Positions 6,928 through 10,481 of a DNA stretch of 10,481 nucleotides are shown here, one piece after another; the stretch's first letter is position 1, and every line of letters starts with the position of its first letter. The stretch covers positions 1 through 10,481 of the forward strand of contig CANPYA010000040.1 in NCBI GenBank assembly GCA_947587565.1. Reading direction: 5' to 3'. The position numbers and the translations under genes were made by a program. The DNA comes from an uncultured Bacilli bacterium. Lineage in GTDB: Bacteria; Bacillota_I; Bacilli_A; RF39; UBA660. Under the pieces are notes generated by a model that saw nothing but the letters and a program-made list of their open reading frames with translations, was not told where the DNA came from and did no database searches.

Positions 6928-8015
6928 TTATTTTCTTTAAACTTATCTTTCATCTCTTCTAAGAATTTAGTATCTTCAAAATAATTTATACCCATAGCTT
7001 TTTTAACTTCTTTTAAAGTTACATTTGCTTTGGCATTGGCTTTTTCAGTACCATTTTTAATAACTTCATAAACATAGTCTAAATTATTTAAAAGTTCACT
7101 TCGCTTATCTCTTATCGGTTTTATAACTTCTTCTAAAATATTGATTAAAAATTTTTTAATTGTAACATCCCCTAAACCACCTTTTTGATAATGTTCTTTT
7201 AATTCATCTAAGTTTTTATATTCCGGTAAATATTTAGGAAAATGTTCTTCCTTACAAAAGACATCTAAATAGGTAAATACGACATTACCCTCTATTTTAC
7301 CTGGATCACTTACCTTTATATGGTCAGGGTCAGTATACATTTGCATAACTTTCTTTCTGATTTCATCTTCACTATCATCGAGATAAATACAATTACCTAA
7401 AGATTTACTCATTTTGGCTTTACCATCAATACCCGGTAGTCTTTGAGCATTTTTTAATTCGGGTAAAACTTCTTTCGGACTTACTAAAACATCTCCATAA
7501 ATCCGATTAAATGAATGAACTATTTCTCTTGCTTGTTCAAGCATTGGTAGTTGATCATCACCAACTGGTACTGTTGTCGCTTTAAAGGCTGTAATATCGG
7601 CGGTTTGACTAACCGGATAATTTAAGAAACCTACGGGAATACTTTCTTCAAAACCGCGAAATTTAACTTCTGATTTTACAGTGGGATTACGATGAAGTCT
7701 TGCAACAGTTACTAAATTCATATAATAAAAAGTTAACTCGGTTAAAGCTGGCACTTCTGATTGAATAAAAATAGTTACTTTATTTGGGTCAATACCACAA
7801 GCTAAATATAAAAGAACTACTTCTAAAACATTATCCCGAACTTTTTTGGGATTAGCAAAATTATCTGTTAAAGCTTGAGCATCCGCAATCATGATATAAA
7901 ATTCATCATAGTTACCGGCATTTTGAATTTTTAAACGACTTTTAATTGATCCAACAAAGTGTCCTAAATGAAGTTTACCTGTTGGTCTATCACCAGTTAA
8001 TATAATCTCACTCAT
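6924..8015 (-). CDS. trpS: Tryptophanyl-tRNA synthetase
   Basis: Class Ic synthetase that charges tRNA-Trp. The protein opens with the family-typical TGDRPTGKLHLGH; the HIGH motif is HLGH at residues 16-19, and KMSKS is intact at 201-205 (GKAKMSKSLGN). The tryptophan-pocket region reads YPVSQTADI (133-141) followed by VPVGDDQ (149-155), as in bacterial TrpRS. At 363 residues it is slightly longer than the usual 330-340, mainly in the charged C-terminal part. The ATG is preceded by AGGTGA at good spacing and an extended -10 promoter. No T-box or trp attenuator fits in its very short leader, so it is probably constitutive, unlike leuS. Its TGA stop is embedded in the -35 box of the next gene's promoter. 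Divergent from murE. Confidence 0.97.
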   Translation of the reverse strand: MSEIILTGDRPTGKLHLGHFVGSIKSRLKIQNAGNYDEFYIMIADAQALTDNFANPKKVRDNVLEVVLLYLACGIDPNKVTIFIQSEVPALTELTFYYMNLVTVARLHRNPTVKSEVKFRGFEESIPVGFLNYPVSQTADITAFKATTVPVGDDQLPMLEQAREIVHSFNRIYGDVLVSPKEVLPELKNAQRLPGIDGKAKMSKSLGNCIYLDDSEDEIRKKVMQMYTDPDHIKVSDPGKIEGNVVFTYLDVFCKEEHFPKYLPEYKNLDELKEHYQKGGLGDVTIKKFLINILEEVIKPIRDKRSELLNNLDYVYEVIKNGTEKANAKANVTLKEVKKAMGINYFEDTKFLEEMKDKFKENN

Positions 8016-8031
8016 AAAATCACCTAGAAAA

Positions 8032-8040
8032 ATTATAGCA
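8032..8040 (-). promoter_or_regulatory. Extended -10 promoter of trpS
   Basis: TGCTATAAT on the minus strand (8040-8032). No good -35 hexamer is found 16-18 nt upstream (TAGAAT is the closest); the TGn extension may compensate. The leader to the ATG at 8015 is about 10 nt. Confidence 0.7.
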
Positions 8041-8110
8041 CAACTTAGAAGATTATTCTATTAAATGCCGAGTATTTTGTGAGTGAAGAATATTTTTATT
8101 GCATATTTCT

Positions 8111-8139
8111 TTTAATATTTAAAAATTTTTTAGTATAAT
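8111..8139 (+). promoter_or_regulatory. Promoter of murE
   Basis: A perfect TATAAT (8134-8139) with a weak TTTAAT 17 nt upstream (8111-8116), followed about 12 nt later by the SD AGGAAG. It lies in the 149-nt divergent region shared with trpS. Confidence 0.65.
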
Positions 8140-8164
8140 ATAATTATGTTAGGAAGTGAATTTT

Positions 8165-9520
8165 ATGATTAAATATGAAACTAATTCAAAACTAGTGACG
8201 ACGGGACAAATTTTTGTGGCTTTAAAAGGTCATACTGTTGATGGGCATGATTACATCGAAGAAGCGATTAAAAATGGGGCTAGTAAAGTTGTCGGGGAAA
8301 AAGATTTAACTTTAGAGGTACCTTATGAAAAAGTCGATGATACTAATGTTTATTTAAAAGAACATTTAGTTCGGGAATATAGTGATATAATTAACAAATT
8401 AAAAATTATTGGGGTAACGGGCACAAATGGGAAAACTACCAGTTGTTATTTAATTTATCAAATGTTAAAGAAGTTAGGTAAAAAAGTAGCTTACTTAGGG
8501 ACAATTGGTTTTTATTATCAAGATGAAAAAATTGAACTTAATAACACCACTCCGGATATTTTAACACTATATAAACTTGTTACAAAAGTAGCCAATGATA
8601 AGGCGGAATATTTAGTAATGGAAGTATCTAGTCATGCTCTAGCATTTGAACGCCTTGCGGGTTTTAAACTTACACGGGCGGCATTTACAAATTTAACGGA
8701 AGACCATTTAGACTACCATAAAACAATGGATGCCTATCTTAATGAAAAATTAAAAATAATTAATTATTTAAAAGATGATGGCATGATTTTATTAAATAGT
8801 GATGATGTAGCCCATGAGAAATTTAAAAAGTTTAAAAATTATCAAACTTTTGGCTTAAATGGTGATTATCAAATAAGTCATTTTGCGATTAAACCCGATC
8901 ACACTGATTTAGAATTTACTTATGAAGATAAAAAATATCAAGTAACTACTAATTTAACTAATAAATTTAATGTTTATAATTATCTTACCGCATTATCTAT
9001 TTTACATAGTTTAGGATTTAGCATTGAAGATATTATTAAAGTTACTAAAGAAGTTTACCCTCCTAAAGGAAGATGTGAAACTTATCAAGTTGGTTTAGGC
9101 TATGCAGTTGTAGATTATGCTCATACTCCAGATGCCGTTGAAAAAGTTATTTTAGCTTATACAGAAATGAAAAAGAATCGGATTATTACCATTATTGGTT
9201 GTGGTGGGGACCGTGACCCAATTAAAAGACCAATTATGGGTAATATTGCGACCAAATATTCTGACTATGTAATTTTTACCAATGATAATCCTAGAACTGA
9301 AGACCCTAAAAAAATTATGCAAGATATTACTAAAGATAATCATAGTGATAATTATGAAATTATTTATGATCGGAAAGAAGCCATTTATAAAGGGATAGAA
9401 ATGTTAAAAAAAGATGATATCTTACTAGTTTTAGGCAAAGGACATGAAGATTATCAAATTATTGGGCATGAAAAAATTCATTTAGATGATGCCGAAATTA
9501 TTCAAAGTTATGGCAAATAA
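8165..9520 (+). CDS. murE: UDP-MurNAc-L-Ala-D-Glu:meso-diaminopimelate ligase
   Basis: ATP-dependent cytoplasmic ligase that adds the third amino acid to the peptidoglycan stem peptide. Seen (numbering from the ATG at 8165, 451 aa): the P-loop GTNGKTT at 86-92, MEVSSHAL, the region around the carbamylated lysine (YLNEKLK, K195), DYAHTPD, and GKGHE (424-428). The specificity motif is DNPR (374-377), which in this family marks meso-diaminopimelate rather than lysine. The start is the ATG at 8165 with SD AGGAAG; the in-frame GTG at 8156 lies inside the SD. An in-frame TAG at 8150 rules out any longer start, so the protein lacks roughly 20-30 residues at the N-terminus compared with the usual 480-495 aa, beginning directly at the UDP-binding domain. 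It ends at a terminator shared with plsC. Function is secure; DAP specificity rests on the motif. Confidence 0.95.
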   Translation: MIKYETNSKLVTTGQIFVALKGHTVDGHDYIEEAIKNGASKVVGEKDLTLEVPYEKVDDTNVYLKEHLVREYSDIINKLKIIGVTGTNGKTTSCYLIYQMLKKLGKKVAYLGTIGFYYQDEKIELNNTTPDILTLYKLVTKVANDKAEYLVMEVSSHALAFERLAGFKLTRAAFTNLTEDHLDYHKTMDAYLNEKLKIINYLKDDGMILLNSDDVAHEKFKKFKNYQTFGLNGDYQISHFAIKPDHTDLEFTYEDKKYQVTTNLTNKFNVYNYLTALSILHSLGFSIEDIIKVTKEVYPPKGRCETYQVGLGYAVVDYAHTPDAVEKVILAYTEMKKNRIITIIGCGGDRDPIKRPIMGNIATKYSDYVIFTNDNPRTEDPKKIMQDITKDNHSDNYEIIYDRKEAIYKGIEMLKKDDILLVLGKGHEDYQIIGHEKIHLDDAEIIQSYGK

Positions 9521-9550
9521 AAATTTGGGAATTACTCTCAAATTTTTTTA
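9521..9550. terminator. Bidirectional intrinsic terminator between murE and plsC
   Basis: AAATTTGGGA (9521-9530) pairs with TCTCAAATTT (9536-9545) over 10 bp with one G-U, around the loop ATTAC. A T run follows on both strands. It begins immediately after the murE stop codon and contains the plsC TGA stop (9540-9538), so it serves both convergent genes. Confidence 0.85.
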
Positions 9551-10122
9551 TTATTGTTAATAATTAACTCTTTAATAACATTTTCTAAATATTTTAGTTT
9601 ATCTTCTTTTATGGTATTAATATTAATTGGTTTACCCACAATTATTTTGGGTCTACCCCATAACTTAAATTTTCCCACAATTGCAAAAGGAACAATTGGA
9701 GCATTTGTTTTTTCGGCAAAACTAATTACTCCGGGTTTAAATGATAAAAGAAGTTCATTTTTATGAAATGTTCCTTCGGGAAATATTCCTAAAATTTGTT
9801 CATTATTTAAAATTTCTATCGCCTGGTTTTTAGCCTCCGGATTTTTATTATGTCTGTCAACTGGTATTAAATGCATTGTTTTAAAAAGCCATTTAAAGGG
9901 ACCTTCAAATAACTCTTTTTTCGCAATAATATGAATAGGTCGTTTTGTTACTTTAAAAAGAAGGTAAGCATCAAAATTACCCGTATGATTACCCGCTAGA
10001 ATACATTTTCCTTCTTTAGGTATATTTTCTTTACCTACTACTCTCCCTAAAAAAACTAAATTACCAGCAATAATACATAACTTCCGCCAAAAATAATAAC
10101 CCGTATAACTTTCTTTCTTCAT
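9538..10122 (-). CDS. plsC: 1-acyl-sn-glycerol-3-phosphate acyltransferase (PlsC family)
   Basis: Membrane-associated acyltransferase that makes phosphatidic acid from lysophosphatidic acid in phospholipid synthesis. Seen (194 aa from the ATG at 10122): the catalytic HX4D as NHTGNFD (H46, D51), the second block LIPVDR (R90), the glycerol-phosphate-binding FPEGT (114-118), and the fourth block APIVPFAIVG (141-150). The N-terminal segment (about 8-28) is hydrophobic to amphipathic and may contact the membrane. The start is the ATG at 10122, five nt after AGAGG; the in-frame GTG at 10128 overlaps that site and is less likely. Single-gene unit with its own promoter. The family also contains acyltransferases of other substrates, so PlsC activity itself is probable rather than proven. 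Confidence 0.9.
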   Translation of the reverse strand: MKKESYTGYYFWRKLCIIAGNLVFLGRVVGKENIPKEGKCILAGNHTGNFDAYLLFKVTKRPIHIIAKKELFEGPFKWLFKTMHLIPVDRHNKNPEAKNQAIEILNNEQILGIFPEGTFHKNELLLSFKPGVISFAEKTNAPIVPFAIVGKFKLWGRPKIIVGKPININTIKEDKLKYLENVIKELIINNNKKI

Positions 10123-10156
10123 TTGCACCTCTAAAATATATTAAATATCTAAAAAT

Positions 10157-10185
10157 ATTATAGCAATTTTAGTTTATTAACACAA
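10157..10185 (-). promoter_or_regulatory. Promoter of plsC
   Basis: TTGTGT (10185-10180), a 17-nt spacer, then TATAAT (10162-10157) with a TGC extension directly before it. About 35 nt upstream of the plsC ATG. Confidence 0.8.
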
Positions 10186-10223
10186 TTTTTTATGGAAAAA
10201 AGACTACAGTTCGTCGATTTTAG

Positions 10224-10252
10224 TTGCAAAAAACTATAAAATTTGATAATAT
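10224..10252 (+). promoter_or_regulatory. Probable promoter of tRNA-Gly
   Basis: TTGCAA (10224-10229), 17-nt spacer, TAATAT (10247-10252); GATAAT at 10245-10250 is an alternative -10 with a 15-nt spacer. The start would be about 10 nt before the mature tRNA. Confidence 0.5.
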
Positions 10253-10268
10253 TAATTTGTGTCCATTT

Positions 10269-10342
10269 GCAGATGTAGTTTAATGGTAGAACTATAGCCT
10301 TCCAAGCTATTAACGTGGGTTCGATTCCCATCATCTGCTCCA
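10269..10342 (+). tRNA. tRNA-Gly (anticodon UCC)
   Basis: A complete 74-nt cloverleaf: acceptor GCAGATG/CATCTGC, D-arm with GTTTAATGGTAGAAC, anticodon stem ATAGC/GCTAT around the loop CTTCCAA (anticodon TCC), variable loop TAAC, and T-arm GTGGG/CCCAT with loop TTCGATT. The discriminator is T and the 3' CCA is encoded. It reads GGA and GGG glycine codons and is a single-tRNA transcription unit with a terminator 38 nt downstream. Confidence 0.97.
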
Positions 10343-10379
10343 AAAGATAAAATCGTCGCACCAAGCGATGTTAATGATT

Positions 10380-10405
10380 AAATCAACGCAAGTTGATTTT
10401 TTTAT
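10380..10405 (+). terminator. Intrinsic terminator downstream of tRNA-Gly
   Basis: AAATCAAC / GTTGATTT is a perfect 8-bp stem closed by a GCAA tetraloop (10388-10391) and followed by a T run. A weaker hairpin, CGTCGC/GCGATG (about 10353-10370), precedes it in the tRNA trailer. Confidence 0.9.
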
Positions 10406-10435
10406 TGCTATTGCAAAGAAAGGGTGTGATGTGTT

Positions 10436-10481
10436 ATGATTAAAATCGTAAAAAAGAAAATCAATATGAGTGATGAACTCA
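10436..10481 (+). CDS. Start of an unidentified gene (15 codons visible)
   Basis: An ATG at 10436 opens a frame beginning MIKIVKKKINMSDEL and runs off the window. AAAGGG lies about 11 nt upstream, a somewhat long spacing, and the frame starts just after the tRNA terminator. Nothing can be said about function. A start at the inner ATG (10466, MSDEL) is possible but has no visible ribosome-binding site. Confidence 0.5.
   Translation, partial: MIKIVKKKINMSDEL

Noticed and set aside
8156..8164. GTG at 8156 as the murE start
   Set aside because: The GTG is part of the Shine-Dalgarno region AGGAAGTG that serves the ATG at 8165.
10123..10128. GTG at 10128 as the plsC start
   Set aside because: It overlaps the ribosome-binding site AGAGGTG; the ATG at 10122 is correctly spaced.
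10158..10364. Open frame of 68 codons on the minus strand
   Set aside because: It is antisense to tRNA-Gly and to its promoter, has no convincing start signal, and its peptide segment is the translated complement of the tRNA.
1..10481. Mobile elements, CRISPR arrays, prophage or toxin-antitoxin genes
   Set aside because: No transposase, inverted-repeat ends, spaced direct repeats or phage-like genes were seen on either strand.

Overview
The window is AT-rich (roughly 30% G+C by eye), tightly packed, and uses TGA as a stop (trpS and plsC end in TGA) with TGG for tryptophan. It has Bacillota-type signals: a T-box leader, strong Shine-Dalgarno sites, TTGACA/TATAAT-like promoters and U-tailed terminators. 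MurE carries the meso-diaminopimelate signature, so the organism makes a peptidoglycan wall. The best inference is an uncultured, host-associated, low-GC Bacilli-like bacterium (the RF39/Erysipelotrichia-like part of the gut flora) rather than a wall-less Mycoplasma. That placement is inference from style, not from a marker gene.

Layout: five genes run on the minus strand from about 8015 down to 1: trpS, a 670-aa anchored surface protein with two related modules, a GH31 alpha-glucosidase-like enzyme, a small membrane protein, and leuS, which runs off the left edge. A leucine T-box leader (CUU specifier) precedes the small membrane gene and leuS. murE is divergent from trpS on the plus strand. 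murE and plsC converge on one bidirectional terminator that overlaps the plsC stop. A tRNA-Gly(UCC) with its own terminator follows, then the first 15 codons of an unidentified plus-strand gene at the right edge.

Two things stand out. First, the surface-protein gene is driven by a promoter with perfect -35 (TTGACA) and -10 (TATAAT) boxes whose 16-bp spacer contains a run of eight G. This is the layout of a slipped-strand, phase-variable promoter; gain of one G would give the ideal 17-bp spacer. No convincing terminator separates this gene from the GH31 gene, so switching might also affect the glycosidase. Second, leuS carries a complete Nudix hydrolase domain, with a perfect Nudix box, inserted in its CP1 editing domain just after the conserved editing-site aspartates. 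This suggests an aminoacyl-tRNA synthetase with a built-in nucleotide-cleaving activity.

The remaining genes are housekeeping: translation (leuS, trpS, tRNA-Gly), wall synthesis (murE) and phospholipid synthesis (plsC). No mobile element, CRISPR array or prophage is visible, and no stretch longer than 300 bases lacks a gene.
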